DNA of 64,000 bases from an uncultured Rikenellaceae bacterium (lineage in GTDB: Bacteria; Bacteroidota; Bacteroidia; Bacteroidales; Rikenellaceae): NCBI GenBank assembly GCA_944326815.1, contig CALVFI010000009.1, positions 62,001 through 126,000 on the forward strand, read 5' to 3'. Numbering within the stretch: position 1 is the stretch's first letter; each line of letters starts with the position of its first letter. Below the pieces are notes generated by a model. The model had not been told where the DNA came from. It made no database searches and saw only the letters and a list, made by a program, of their open reading frames with translations. Shown here piece by piece: positions 35,728 to 45,399 of this stretch. The position numbers and the translations under genes are program-made.

Positions 35728-38274
35728 ATGGCAGAAGAAGGAAAGATTATAAAAATCAATATCGAGGAAGAGATGAAAACCGCCTACATCGATTATTCGA
35801 TGTCGGTGATTGTGTCGCGTGCATTGCCTGACGTAAGGGACGGTCTCAAGCCGGTCCATCGCAGGATTCTCTATGATATGAGCAACGAATTGAACCTGTA
35901 TTCCGATAAACCTCACCGTAAATCTGCCCGTATCGTGGGTGATGTGCTCGGTAAGTTCCACCCGCATGGAGATAGTTCGGTGTATGATGCGATGGTGCGT
36001 ATGGCCCAGGAGTGGAGTATGCGTTATCCGTTGGTGGACGGACAGGGTAACTTCGGTTCGGTGGACGGCGATAGCCCCGCTGCCATGCGTTATACCGAGG
36101 CGAGGATGAAAAAACTGGCCGACGAAGTAATGGCCGATATCGAGAAAGATACGGTCGACTTTGTGGGCAACTTTGATGATACGATTCAGGAGCCGACGGT
36201 GCTCCCTACGAAGATTCCTTTGTTGTTGGTCAACGGCTCTTCGGGTATTGCGGTGGGTATGGCCACCAATATGGCTCCGCATAACCTCGGTGAGGTGGTG
36301 GATGCCATCTGTGCCTATATTGATAACCGGGATATAGAGGTCTCGGAACTCATCAAATATGTGAAAGCTCCGGATTTCCCTACGGGAGGTATTATTTACG
36401 GATATGAAGGTGTTCGCGAGGCGATGGAGACCGGTCGGGGACGCGTGGTGATGCGAGCCAAGACCGAGATCGAGCATACGCACAGCGGCCGAGAGTGTAT
36501 CGTGGTGACGGAGATTCCCTATCAGGTGAACAAGGCGGAGATGATCAAGCGAATCGCCGATATGATCAACGAGAAGAAGATCGAAGGCATTTCGTACATC
36601 AACGATGAGAGCGACCGTAAGGGTATGCGTATCGTCATTATCCTGAAACAGGATGCGGTGGCCAGTGTGGTGTTGAATACCCTGTTTAAGTATACGGCTT
36701 TGCAGACGACCTTCCCGGTGAATAATATCGCGTTGGTGCACGGTCGTCCGTATCAGCTTAATTTGAAGGATCTGATCCGCCACTTTGTGGAGCATCGCCA
36801 TGATGTGGTGGTGCGTCGTACGAAGTTCGATCTCAAAAAGGCGGAGGAACGCGCCCATATTCTGCAGGGGTTGCTGATAGCATTGGATCATATCGACGAT
36901 ATTATCAATATTATACGTGGTTCGGAGACGCCGGATCAGGCCAAGGCGACCATGATGGAACGTTTCGCGCTGACTGATATCCAGGCGCAGGCCATCATCG
37001 ATATGAGACTCCGGGCGTTGACCGGGCTGGAGCGTCACAAACTGCAGGATGAATACGAGGCGTTGTGCAAGATGATCGCTTACTATCATGAAGTGCTTCA
37101 GAGTGAGCCTTTGCAGATGAAGATCATCCGGGAAGAGATGCAGGAGATGAAGGCCAAATACGGCGATCCTCGCCGCACGGAGATTGTCTTCGCAGCCGAA
37201 GAGTTCAACCCGGAGGATTTTTATGCGGATGATGAGATGGTGATTACGATCTCGCGCATGGGATACATCAAACGTACGCCGCTGACCGAATATCGTACGC
37301 AAAGTCGCGGAGGCATCGGAATCAAGGGAAGTGCTACGCGTGACGAGGACTTCATCGAGCATATTTATGTGACGACAATGCACAATACGATGCTGCTCTT
37401 TACGGAGAAGGGCCGTTGCTATTGGCTGAAAGTATACGAGATTCCGGAAGGAACCCGTGCTTCGAAAGGCCGGGCCTTGCAGAACGTTATTCAGATCGAG
37501 CCGGATGATAAGGTGCGTGCCTATATCAATGTGCGTCATCTGGATGATGCGGAGTATGTGAATAACAACTACATTATTATGTGTACCAAGGAGGGAGTTA
37601 TTAAAAAGACCCGCCTTGAGGCCTATTCCCGCCCGCGTCAGAACGGTGTAAATGCCATTACGATTAAAGAGGGCGACCAGTTGATTAATGCTGCGTTGAC
37701 CAGTGGAAACGCCGAGGTGATGATTGCTGCTCGCGAGGGTAAGGCAATTCGCTTCCCGGAGAGTACGGTACGGGCAATTGGCCGAACCGGTGCCGGAGTG
37801 AAAGGAATCAGTATCGAAGAGGGCGACGAAGTGGTAGGCATGGTTTGTGTGGAGCCTGACAATAAGAAAGATATCCTTGTGTTGAGCGAAAACGGATACG
37901 GAAAACGTACCGATCTGGATGACTATCGGATTACCAACCGAGGTGGTAAAGGGGTCAAAACGATTCAAATCACCGAAAAAACCGGTAAACTGATCTCGAT
38001 ACAGGCAGTAACGGATGATAATGATTTGATGATTATCAATCGAAGCGGTATTACAATTCGGACTGCCGTGACCGATATCCGTCTGGCTGGTCGTGCAACT
38101 CAAGGCGTGAAGGTGATTAATTTACGTAATGGCGACTCGATCGCTTCGGTGGTGGCTGTTCCTAAAAATGAGGACGAAGAATCTGCCGGAGATGCCCCGG
38201 TTTCGGCAGGCAATATGCAAGATGCGGAGCCGCAAGCAGCTGCCACGCAGGAGGGCGGCCCGACAAAAGAGTAA
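35728..38274 (+). CDS. gyrA: DNA gyrase subunit A
   Basis: The 848-residue A subunit of gyrase. The active-site tyrosine falls exactly at Y122 ([10 protein letters not shown]), as in E. coli. The quinolone-resistance region reads [12 protein letters not shown], with the susceptible-type Ser and Asp at the 83 and 87 equivalents. The GyrA-box-like sequence QSRGGIG opens the C-terminal pinwheel, which introduces negative supercoils and marks it as gyrase rather than ParC. A short Glu/Ala/Gln-rich tail follows. I start at ATG 35728; a TTG at 35716 is in frame but weaker. gyrB is outside the window. Confidence 0.94.
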   Translation: MAEEGKIIKINIEEEMKTAYIDYSMSVIVSRALPDVRDGLKPVHRRILYDMSNELNLYSDKPHRKSARIVGDVLGKFHPHGDSSVYDAMVRMAQEWSMRYPLVDGQGNFGSVDGDSPAAMRYTEARMKKLADEVMADIEKDTVDFVGNFDDTIQEPTVLPTKIPLLLVNGSSGIAVGMATNMAPHNLGEVVDAICAYIDNRDIEVSELIKYVKAPDFPTGGIIYGYEGVREAMETGRGRVVMRAKTEIEHTHSGRECIVVTEIPYQVNKAEMIKRIADMINEKKIEGISYINDESDRKGMRIVIILKQDAVASVVLNTLFKYTALQTTFPVNNIALVHGRPYQLNLKDLIRHFVEHRHDVVVRRTKFDLKKAEERAHILQGLLIALDHIDDIINIIRGSETPDQAKATMMERFALTDIQAQAIIDMRLRALTGLERHKLQDEYEALCKMIAYYHEVLQSEPLQMKIIREEMQEMKAKYGDPRRTEIVFAAEEFNPEDFYADDEMVITISRMGYIKRTPLTEYRTQSRGGIGIKGSATRDEDFIEHIYVTTMHNTMLLFTEKGRCYWLKVYEIPEGTRASKGRALQNVIQIEPDDKVRAYINVRHLDDAEYVNNNYIIMCTKEGVIKKTRLEAYSRPRQNGVNAITIKEGDQLINAALTSGNAEVMIAAREGKAIRFPESTVRAIGRTGAGVKGISIEEGDEVVGMVCVEPDNKKDILVLSENGYGKRTDLDDYRITNRGGKGVKTIQITEKTGKLISIQAVTDDNDLMIINRSGITIRTAVTDIRLAGRATQGVKVINLRNGDSIASVVAVPKNEDEESAGDAPVSAGNMQDAEPQAAATQEGGPTKE

Positions 38275-38297
38275 TAACTTTTAACTAACTTTTTGAT

Positions 38298-39653
38298 ATG
38301 AAAAGATTTGTTTTGTTGGCAGCGGCAACCATGTTGTTCTCTGCCCCGATCATGGCCCAGTCCCAGATCAAAGTCGACAAGGAAGGGTTCGCAAAGAAGA
38401 TCGAAAAATCCGATGCCGACATTCAGAATCCTAAGAAAAACACGAAATCGGCTGTATGGCTCGATCGTGGTAAAATCTTTACGGATGCCGCCATGGCTCC
38501 TTCGAACGGCTTGTATAAAGGTGTAGATGAGAAGACCATGCCGTTGATGTTCGGTAAACCCTCTTCTACGGAAACTAAAAAGATCGGAGACGTAGATTAT
38601 CAAGCCTCGACTTATGAGAACTTCATTGCATATATCAGGGACGGGAAAGTGGTATTCTGGGAAACTACGACGGAAGTAGCAGAAGATGCACTGACAAAGG
38701 CTTATGACGCTTATGTGAAGGCGATTGAACTGGATGCCAAAGCAGCAGAGAAGGCAAAACCCGGTATGATGCAGATAGTCAGTGTTTATAAACAGGATGC
38801 TGAGAATAGTTTCCTTAAACAAGATTACAAGGCTGCAGCCGATGCCTTTAAGAAGGCTTATGATATAGAAGAGAATCCGGCTGTAAATATTCCGGATACG
38901 GCAGCGCTTTTCAATGCAGGATTCTTGTATACGATAGCATCTGAATTCCAAAATGGAGCAGAATGTCTGAAGACGGCTTTGGATAAATATAATTATGCCA
39001 ACGATGGCGATACCTATTATTATCTTTTCCACTGCTATTTCGGATTGAAGGATAATGAGTCTGCTCGCGCTATTTTAATGGATGGTTTGGGAAAATATCC
39101 GAAGAACAATAAGATCGTTGAGGGTCTGTTGCAACTTTACAGCAATGGAGGTGGCGATCCTCAGGAGATTATTCCTATCGTGGAGAAAGCAGTGAATGAC
39201 GATCCGAACAATCCTGATTTGTGGGGAGGACTGGGTCGTATCTATGAGAAACTCTATGAGTATTATAAGGAAGCAGGTGAGAATGATCAGGCAATGGGCG
39301 AACTGGACAAATCGGTTGCTGCGTTTGAAAAAGCGGCAGAATTGGCCAAGAATGATTTCAGTGCCCAGTTCAACCTCGGTCTGTTGCAGATTAAGAAAGG
39401 AGACGAGTTGAATCAGATTCTCAATAAGAGCAATATCACCAGTCAGGAAGAGTACAATGCCAGCCTGGGAAAAGTGAACGCCGTGTATGCTTTGTCTGTT
39501 GCTCCGCTGGAGGCCGCATTGGCCCTTCAACCGAATGATCCTTCGACGATCGAGTTGCTGAAGAATGTATGTTTCCGTCTGCGTGATGAGGCTGGAATGA
39601 TGGATAAATACAACAAGTATAACGACATGTTTAAAAACCTTCAGGGACAGTGA
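38298..39653 (+). CDS. Secreted tetratricopeptide repeat protein
   Basis: A 451-residue protein with a Sec signal peptide (cleavage likely after MAQ near residue 22). The body is rich in TPR-like helix pairs, e.g. DYKAAADAFKKAYDIEENP (about 175-195), LFNAGFLYTIASEFQNGAECL, and AAFEKAAELAKNDFSAQFNLGLL (about 345-370). It presumably acts as a periplasmic scaffold; no enzymatic motif is seen. It begins 23 bases after gyrA, so it may be carried on the gyrA transcript, and it is followed by a terminator. Homologues next to gyrA are common in Bacteroidales, to my knowledge. Confidence 0.85.
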   Translation: MKRFVLLAAATMLFSAPIMAQSQIKVDKEGFAKKIEKSDADIQNPKKNTKSAVWLDRGKIFTDAAMAPSNGLYKGVDEKTMPLMFGKPSSTETKKIGDVDYQASTYENFIAYIRDGKVVFWETTTEVAEDALTKAYDAYVKAIELDAKAAEKAKPGMMQIVSVYKQDAENSFLKQDYKAAADAFKKAYDIEENPAVNIPDTAALFNAGFLYTIASEFQNGAECLKTALDKYNYANDGDTYYYLFHCYFGLKDNESARAILMDGLGKYPKNNKIVEGLLQLYSNGGGDPQEIIPIVEKAVNDDPNNPDLWGGLGRIYEKLYEYYKEAGENDQAMGELDKSVAAFEKAAELAKNDFSAQFNLGLLQIKKGDELNQILNKSNITSQEEYNASLGKVNAVYALSVAPLEAALALQPNDPSTIELLKNVCFRLRDEAGMMDKYNKYNDMFKNLQGQ

Positions 39654-39675
39654 TTCTGAAGGTTTCATGTGATAC

Positions 39676-39712
39676 TAAAAACGGGAAACGCATATGTGTT
39701 TCCCGTTTTTTT
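39676..39712 (+). terminator. Intrinsic terminator after the gyrA-TPR unit
   Basis: Arms AAAAACGGGAAAC (39677-39689) and GTTTCCCGTTTTT (39698-39710) with an 8-base loop and a T run. It isolates the suf operon from upstream transcription. Confidence 0.88.
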
Positions 39713-39721
39713 GGTAAAAAT

Positions 39722-39752
39722 TTTGTACTCTTTTGCCAGATGACTAACTTTG
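39722..39752 (+). promoter_or_regulatory. Promoter of the suf operon (-33 TTTG, -7 TAACTTTG)
   Basis: TTTG (39722-39725), 19 bases, TAACTTTG (39745-39752): an ideal match to the Bacteroidota consensus. Transcription should start near 39759, 15-20 bases before the sufB ATG. Confidence 0.85.
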
Positions 39753-39774
39753 TCTCTAATTGCATGATGAAAGC

Positions 39775-41220
39775 ATGGACGAGAACGAAAAAATCTTAGA
39801 TGATATAACCCGTCAGGAGTATAAGTACGGTTTTGTGACCGATATTGAAACCGATACGATTCCTAAGGGATTGAATGAAGAGATCATCCGGATGATCTCC
39901 GCAAAAAAAGGAGAACCGGCCTGGATGACCGAAAACCGTGTGAAGGCCTATCGGCAGTGGCTTACGATGTCGATGCCCCATTGGGCGCATCTCGATATTC
40001 CTGAGATTGATTATCAGGATATTATCTATTATGCAGCACCGCGTACTACGCCGAAATACAACAGTATGGACGAGGTCGACCCGGAACTGAAAGCCACTTT
40101 CGACAAATTGGGTATTCCGCTCGAGGAACAGATGGCTCTTTCGGGTGTGGCGGTCGATGCAGTGATGGACTCCGTGTCGGTGAAAACTACGTTTAAGGAG
40201 ACTCTGGCTGAAATGGGCATCATCTTCTGTTCGATGAGCGAAGCAATCCGGGATTATCCTGATTTGGTACGGAAGTATCTGGGAAGTGTAGTGCCTTATA
40301 CCGATAATTTCTTTGCAGCACTCAATGCCGCGGTGTTCTCCGACGGTTCCTTCTGTTATGTTCCGAAAGGGGTCCGGTGCCCGATGGAGTTGAGTACCTA
40401 TTTTCGTATTAATGCCGCAGGTACGGGGCAATTCGAACGGACACTCATCGTGGCTGATGAGGGGGCTTATGTGAGCTATCTGGAAGGGTGTACGGCTCCC
40501 CGGCGTGATGAGAATCAGTTGCATGCGGCAGTGGTCGAGATTGTGGTGATGAAAGATGCCGAGGTCAAGTATTCTACGGTGCAGAATTGGTATCCCGGCG
40601 ATAAGGAGGGGAAAGGCGGCATATACAACTTTGTGACCAAACGCGGAATCTGCCGGGGCGAGAATGCCCGGCTCTCCTGGACCCAGGTGGAGACCGGTTC
40701 GGCCATTACCTGGAAGTATCCGAGCTGTATTCTGGCAGGCGATAACAGTGTGGGCGAATTCTACTCCGTGGCTCTCACCAATAACTTCCAACAGGCCGAT
40801 ACGGGGACGAAGATGATTCATCTGGGACGAAATACGCGGAGCCGTATCGTGTCGAAGGGTATATCGGCCGGACAGAGCCAGAACAGCTACCGCGGTTTGG
40901 TGAAGGTGTCGAAAAAGGCGGTCGGAGCACGCAACTATTCGCAGTGCGATTCGTTGTTGATCGGGGATAAGTGTGGAGCGCATACCTTCCCGTATGTGGA
41001 GTCGGATAATCGCAGTGCGGTGATCGAACACGAGGCTACTACGTCGAAAATCAGCGACGATCAGTTGATGTATTGTAATCAGCGTGGTATCGCTACCGAG
41101 GAGGCTGTGGGGCTGATCGTCAACGGTTATGCCCGCGAGGTGCTCAATAAGTTGCCGATGGAGTTTGCGATTGAAGCCCAGAAACTGTTGGCGATCAGTC
41201 TGGAAGGGAGTGTGGGGTAG
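39775..41220 (+). CDS. sufB: Fe-S cluster assembly protein SufB
   Basis: The 481-residue scaffold subunit of the SufBCD complex, on which iron-sulfur clusters are built. It has the SufB beta-helix core with [33 protein letters not shown] and the late [13 protein letters not shown] region, whose conserved Cys (in DKCGAHT) is thought to take part in cluster formation. I start at ATG 39775, since the TTG at 39760 would fall at the predicted transcription start. It is the first gene of sufBCDS; no sufE, sufU or sufA accompanies it. Confidence 0.96.
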   Translation: MDENEKILDDITRQEYKYGFVTDIETDTIPKGLNEEIIRMISAKKGEPAWMTENRVKAYRQWLTMSMPHWAHLDIPEIDYQDIIYYAAPRTTPKYNSMDEVDPELKATFDKLGIPLEEQMALSGVAVDAVMDSVSVKTTFKETLAEMGIIFCSMSEAIRDYPDLVRKYLGSVVPYTDNFFAALNAAVFSDGSFCYVPKGVRCPMELSTYFRINAAGTGQFERTLIVADEGAYVSYLEGCTAPRRDENQLHAAVVEIVVMKDAEVKYSTVQNWYPGDKEGKGGIYNFVTKRGICRGENARLSWTQVETGSAITWKYPSCILAGDNSVGEFYSVALTNNFQQADTGTKMIHLGRNTRSRIVSKGISAGQSQNSYRGLVKVSKKAVGARNYSQCDSLLIGDKCGAHTFPYVESDNRSAVIEHEATTSKISDDQLMYCNQRGIATEEAVGLIVNGYAREVLNKLPMEFAIEAQKLLAISLEGSVG

Positions 41221-41305
41221 TCGTGTGTTCTGATTGTAGACCGGGGAGCCAGACAGAGCAGTTGTCGGCTCGATGAGAAGTGTGAAAAAAGAATAGAAAA
41301 ACGAT

Positions 41306-42055
41306 ATGTTAGAGGTTAAAAATCTACATTGTACGGTCGAGGGGAAGGAGATTCTCCGCGGCATCAATTTGAGTGTCCGGACAGGAGAGGTACATGCCAT
41401 CATGGGCCCGAACGGTTCCGGAAAGAGTACCTTTGCTTCCGTGTTGGCGGGGAATCAGAAATATGAAGTGACCGAAGGAGAGGTCTCTTTCGATGGAATG
41501 GATCTGCTCGGTATGAGCATCGAGGATCGTGCCCGTGCGGGACTGTTTCTCGGATTCCAGTATCCGGTAGAGATTCCCGGGGTAAGCATGGCAAACTTCA
41601 TGAAACTCGCTGTGAACGAGCAGCGTAAGTATCGTGGTCTGGAGCCTCTGTCGGCCGGAGATTTCCTGCGTCTGATGCGCGAGAAGAGTGCCATCGTGGA
41701 GCTCGACAGCAAATTGACCAGCCGGGCCGTGAATGAGGGGTTCTCGGGCGGCGAGAAGAAGAAAAACGAGATTTTCCAGATGGCGATGCTCGACCCGAAA
41801 CTGGCTATTCTCGATGAGACGGACAGCGGATTGGATATCGATGCACTGCGCATCGTGGCGACCGGTGTCACGAAGCTCCATCGTCCGGATAATGCTACCG
41901 TTGTCATTACGCACTATCAACGATTGCTGGATTATATCGTGCCCGATTATGTGCATGTGCTTTACAAGGGGCGTATCATCTATACCGGCGACAAATCGCT
42001 GGCCCTGAAACTCGAAGAACAGGGCTACGATTGGCTGATCAACCAATACCAATAG
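41306..42055 (+). CDS. sufC: Fe-S cluster assembly ATPase SufC
   Basis: A 249-residue ABC-type ATPase that drives SufBCD. Walker A GPNGSGKST is at 34-42, the ABC signature in its SufC form FSGGEKKKNE at about 146-155, and Walker B LAILDETDSGLDID follows. There is no membrane partner, as expected. It lies 85 bases after sufB and 9 bases before sufD. Confidence 0.97.
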   Translation: MLEVKNLHCTVEGKEILRGINLSVRTGEVHAIMGPNGSGKSTFASVLAGNQKYEVTEGEVSFDGMDLLGMSIEDRARAGLFLGFQYPVEIPGVSMANFMKLAVNEQRKYRGLEPLSAGDFLRLMREKSAIVELDSKLTSRAVNEGFSGGEKKKNEIFQMAMLDPKLAILDETDSGLDIDALRIVATGVTKLHRPDNATVVITHYQRLLDYIVPDYVHVLYKGRIIYTGDKSLALKLEEQGYDWLINQYQ

Positions 42056-42064
42056 TGGCGAGTT

Positions 42065-43366
42065 ATGAATAGGTCATTGGAACAGGGGCTTTCGGAACTC
42101 TATCTCTCGAATCTCGACATGATCGGGGAGGGATTGCCGGGCCGTCTCAATGCTGCCCGGAGCAGTTTTCTGGAGAGTTTCAATCTGTCGCCGCTACCCT
42201 CAGCACGTGACGAACGTTACCGTCATTGCGATCTGCAGAAGCTCTTCGCCGGGGAGTGGGAGCATTACTTTACACCGTCGCCTGAACCTGGACAGGCTCG
42301 GAATCGGCTTCCGATCGAAGGATATTGGATAGAACTTTACAATGGTTTTTGTCCGACAGACGATGCGCTAGTAGTCCTCGATAATGGAATCATATACGGA
42401 TCGTTGCGTGTTGCAATGCGTGAGAGGGAGGATCTTGTACTGAAATATTATAATACGGTTGCCGATAACGACGGGGAAAGTGTCGTTGCCCTGAATAGCC
42501 TGTTCATGCAGGATGGCGCTTTTGTGTATGTGCCGGAGGGCGTTTCGGCGTCGCTTCCCTTCGTGCTCTCGTTTGAATATGGTACGAATGATGCGGCTCA
42601 GATGTGTTTTGCCCGGTCCTTGGTGGTGGTGGAGCGCGGAGCGCATGCCGATGTGGTGGTTTCGCATCAGTCGACCGACAATTCCCGGGTGTTGGTCGAT
42701 TGTGTACGGGAAAGTATCGTAGCCGACGGCGGAAATGTCAATCTGAGCGAAATCGTTCGTATGAACGGTTCCAGTACCTTGATTACTGGACACTATCTAC
42801 ACCAGAAGGAGAGCAGCCGAGCCGATATGCTCAGTGTGTGGCTGCGCGGCGGCACGACACGTGTCAATGCGCGTCATGATTTGGCGGGACGCGGATGCGA
42901 GAGCAATTTTTACGGCCTCTACTTCGGTACAGGCAATGAAAGAACCGATATTTGCATGACGGTGAACCACCTGCAACCCGACTGCACCAGCTATGAATCG
43001 GTCAAGGGCATCGTCTCCGGTGAGGCCGTAGGGGCATTTACCGGACGTGTTTATGTGGCTCCCGATGCGCAGCGTACCTCTGCATTCCAACAGAACCGGA
43101 ATTTACAGATGAGTGATACCGCGAAGGTCTATACGGAGCCGCAACTCGAGATCTATGCCGACGATGTGAAATGTAGTCACGGAGCTACGGTGGGGCAGAT
43201 GGATCCGGAAGCGATTTATTATATGCGGCAGCGCGGTATCGGAGAAGAGGAGGCGCGTCGTCTTCAGATGTTCGGTTTTGTGAATGACATCGTGTCGCAT
43301 TGTCCGCACGATGGGGCATGCGACTTTGTCCGCGAGTTGGCCGAAGCGCGCATAAATGAACTTTAG
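42065..43366 (+). CDS. sufD: Fe-S cluster assembly protein SufD
   Basis: The 433-residue partner of SufB. It has the same beta-helix fold: SLFMQDGAFVYVPEGVSASLPF, then FQQNRNLQMSDTAKVYTEPQLEIYADDVKCSHGATVGQMD, with the conserved CSHGAT His/Cys pair near residue 375. The C-terminal helix reads GIGEEEARRLQMFGFVNDI. Its end touches the start of sufS, showing coupling. Confidence 0.96.
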   Translation: MNRSLEQGLSELYLSNLDMIGEGLPGRLNAARSSFLESFNLSPLPSARDERYRHCDLQKLFAGEWEHYFTPSPEPGQARNRLPIEGYWIELYNGFCPTDDALVVLDNGIIYGSLRVAMREREDLVLKYYNTVADNDGESVVALNSLFMQDGAFVYVPEGVSASLPFVLSFEYGTNDAAQMCFARSLVVVERGAHADVVVSHQSTDNSRVLVDCVRESIVADGGNVNLSEIVRMNGSSTLITGHYLHQKESSRADMLSVWLRGGTTRVNARHDLAGRGCESNFYGLYFGTGNERTDICMTVNHLQPDCTSYESVKGIVSGEAVGAFTGRVYVAPDAQRTSAFQQNRNLQMSDTAKVYTEPQLEIYADDVKCSHGATVGQMDPEAIYYMRQRGIGEEEARRLQMFGFVNDIVSHCPHDGACDFVRELAEARINEL

Positions 43367-43367
43367 C

Positions 43368-44585
43368 ATGTTTGATATTCAGAAAATACGTTCCGATTTT
43401 CCGATTCTCAGCCGTACGGTTTACGGAAAGCCCTTGGTCTATCTTGACAGCGGCGCAACCGCGCAGAAACCGTTGTGTGTGATCGAGAAGGTCGATGAGT
43501 TGCATCGTACGCTTAATGCCAACATCCATCGCGGGGTACATTTCCTCAGCGAGGAGAGTACGGTGCTATATGAAGCGGCGCGTGAAACGGTGCGTCAATT
43601 CATCCATGCCGGCTCCACCGCGGAGATTGTCTTCACGGCAGGGGCTACGGCTGGAATCAACCTTGTGGCCTACAGTTTCGGTGGACGTTATATCGGAGAG
43701 GGCGATAATGTGGTGGTCAGCGAGATGGAGCACCACTCCAATATTGTGCCCTGGCAGTTGATCTGTCAACGCAAGGGGGCAGAGATCCGGGTGCTGCGTT
43801 TCGATGACGACGGTCGTCTGTGTACGGAGGATTTGCCGGGACTTTTGGATGAGCGGACACGTATCGTAGCCGTGACGCAGGCATCCAATGTATTGGGTAC
43901 GCGGCCGGATTTGTCTTATGTAATCACTGCGGCCCATGCTGCCGGAGTCCCGGTGTTGGTCGATGGTTGTCAGGGTATTGTGCACGGAGGGGTGGATGTG
44001 ACGGCGCTGGATTGCGATTTTTACGCTTTTTCGGGACATAAACTGTATGGTCCGACAGGTGTGGGGGTGCTTTATGGCAAACGGAAGTGGCTGGAGGAGA
44101 TGCCTCCTTTCCTGGGGGGCGGCGATATGGTGGGTACGGTGACCTTCAACGGTACGACATGGGCAGAGCTGCCGCTCAAGTTCGAGGCGGGTACGGCCAA
44201 TTATATCGGTGCAATCGGCATGGCGGAAGCAATTCGCTATGTGCAGCGTTTCGACCCGGAGGAGATAGAAAAGCATGGACATATGTTGCTCGCGCGCGTG
44301 ACGGAGGGATTGACACGAATCCCGGGAGTGCGGATTTATGGAGAGATGCCGGACAAGTGTCCCATTGTCTCATTCACTGCGGCGGGTACCCATCCCTATG
44401 ACATCGGAATGATTCTCGATAAACTCGGAATCGCCATTCGAACGGGTACGCATTGTGCCGAACCGGTGATGACCCATTATGGACTGACCGGGATGTGTCG
44501 TGCTACCTTCGCGATATATAACACGCCCGAGGAGGTCGATGCCCTGGTGGCCGGGGTGGAACGAGCCGTTGCCATGTTGCGGTGA
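43368..44585 (+). CDS. sufS: Cysteine desulfurase SufS
   Basis: A 405-residue PLP enzyme of the group II (SufS/CsdA) type that takes sulfur from cysteine for SufBCD. The PLP lysine is K225 in FSGHKLYGPTG, and the persulfide cysteine is C363 in RTGTHCAEP. The N-terminus DIQKIRSDFPIL is typical. I start at ATG 43368, one base after the sufD stop; an ATG at 43356 overlaps sufD and is also possible. SufS usually needs SufE or SufU; neither is in the cluster, so it must be encoded elsewhere. Confidence 0.96.
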   Translation: MFDIQKIRSDFPILSRTVYGKPLVYLDSGATAQKPLCVIEKVDELHRTLNANIHRGVHFLSEESTVLYEAARETVRQFIHAGSTAEIVFTAGATAGINLVAYSFGGRYIGEGDNVVVSEMEHHSNIVPWQLICQRKGAEIRVLRFDDDGRLCTEDLPGLLDERTRIVAVTQASNVLGTRPDLSYVITAAHAAGVPVLVDGCQGIVHGGVDVTALDCDFYAFSGHKLYGPTGVGVLYGKRKWLEEMPPFLGGGDMVGTVTFNGTTWAELPLKFEAGTANYIGAIGMAEAIRYVQRFDPEEIEKHGHMLLARVTEGLTRIPGVRIYGEMPDKCPIVSFTAAGTHPYDIGMILDKLGIAIRTGTHCAEPVMTHYGLTGMCRATFAIYNTPEEVDALVAGVERAVAMLR

Positions 44586-44661
44586 CAGAAGAGCGTTGGT
44601 CGAAGACTCGAGGTAAGATGTACATGATGGGGTGCGCCTTTAAAAGATAAATGATAGAATT

Positions 44662-45342
44662 ATGCCATTGATTGTATTGGAAGGTTTGGATGGAGCCGGA
44701 AAATCGACTCAAATCGAGAAACTGGCCGACTGGCTCGCTGCCCGGGGGATGAAACATGAGTACCTTCATTTTCCCCGCTTCGATTCGCCTGTGTATGGTG
44801 AACTGGTGGCCCGTTTCCTGCGCGGGGAGCTGGGATCGATGGAGCAGGTAGACCCTTATATCGTTGCCCTGTTGTTTGCTGGCGACCGTGCCGATGCCGC
44901 TCCGATGTTGCGCGGCTGGCTTGATGAAGGGAAATATGTCCTGCTCGACCGCTATGTCTATTCCAACATCGGATTCCAATGCGCCAAACTCGAGAGATTG
45001 ACCGACCGGATTCGTCTGCGCGATTGGATTCTGCATCTGGAGTTCGAATACAACCGAATTCCGCGACCCGACGTGTCGCTTTTCCTCGATGTGCCTTTCG
45101 AGTTTACTCGCTGCAAACTCTCACAGCGGAGGGAGGGCGAGGATCGTTCGTACCTCCAGGGAGGCAAAGATATTCACGAGGAGTCGCTCGAGTTGCAGCG
45201 ACGGGTGCGCGAGGTGTATCTCGACTGTGCCGCGCTCGATCCGAAACTTCATGTGGTCCATTGTGCCGATTCTCATGGCGACATGGATATTCCGGAACGT
45301 ATATTCGAACGTATACGAGCATTTGTGGAGCCGTTGTTGTGA
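44662..45342 (+). CDS. tmk: dTMP kinase
   Basis: A 226-residue enzyme phosphorylating dTMP to dTDP. Motifs: Walker A EGLDGAGKST (7-16), the DR(Y/H) motif LLDRYVYSN (about 94), and LFLDVPFEF. It uses the FPRFDSPVYG substrate stretch. The lid segment CKLSQRREGEDRSYLQGGKDIHE is longer than in small thymidylate kinases. It follows the suf operon by 76 bases and precedes the DoxX protein. Confidence 0.93.
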   Translation: MPLIVLEGLDGAGKSTQIEKLADWLAARGMKHEYLHFPRFDSPVYGELVARFLRGELGSMEQVDPYIVALLFAGDRADAAPMLRGWLDEGKYVLLDRYVYSNIGFQCAKLERLTDRIRLRDWILHLEFEYNRIPRPDVSLFLDVPFEFTRCKLSQRREGEDRSYLQGGKDIHEESLELQRRVREVYLDCAALDPKLHVVHCADSHGDMDIPERIFERIRAFVEPLL

Positions 45343-45399
45343 CCTGATGCCTCCCCCGAAATTGAAAACTGACCCATTGATATAAAGAACCTTTTTACC

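Noticed and set aside
35571..35831. An 86-codon frame upstream of and overlapping gyrA
   Set aside because: It covers the gyrA promoter and runs into gyrA in another frame; no coding signature or homology is recognisable.
35704..38103. A 799-codon open frame on the strand opposite gyrA
   Set aside because: It mirrors the gyrA codons, has no recognisable domain, and is rich in His/Arg/Ile as expected from reverse-complemented coding DNA. Similar long antisense frames lie opposite parC (24157-25644), purL (29666-30949) and gcvP (8389-9852), rejected for the same reason.
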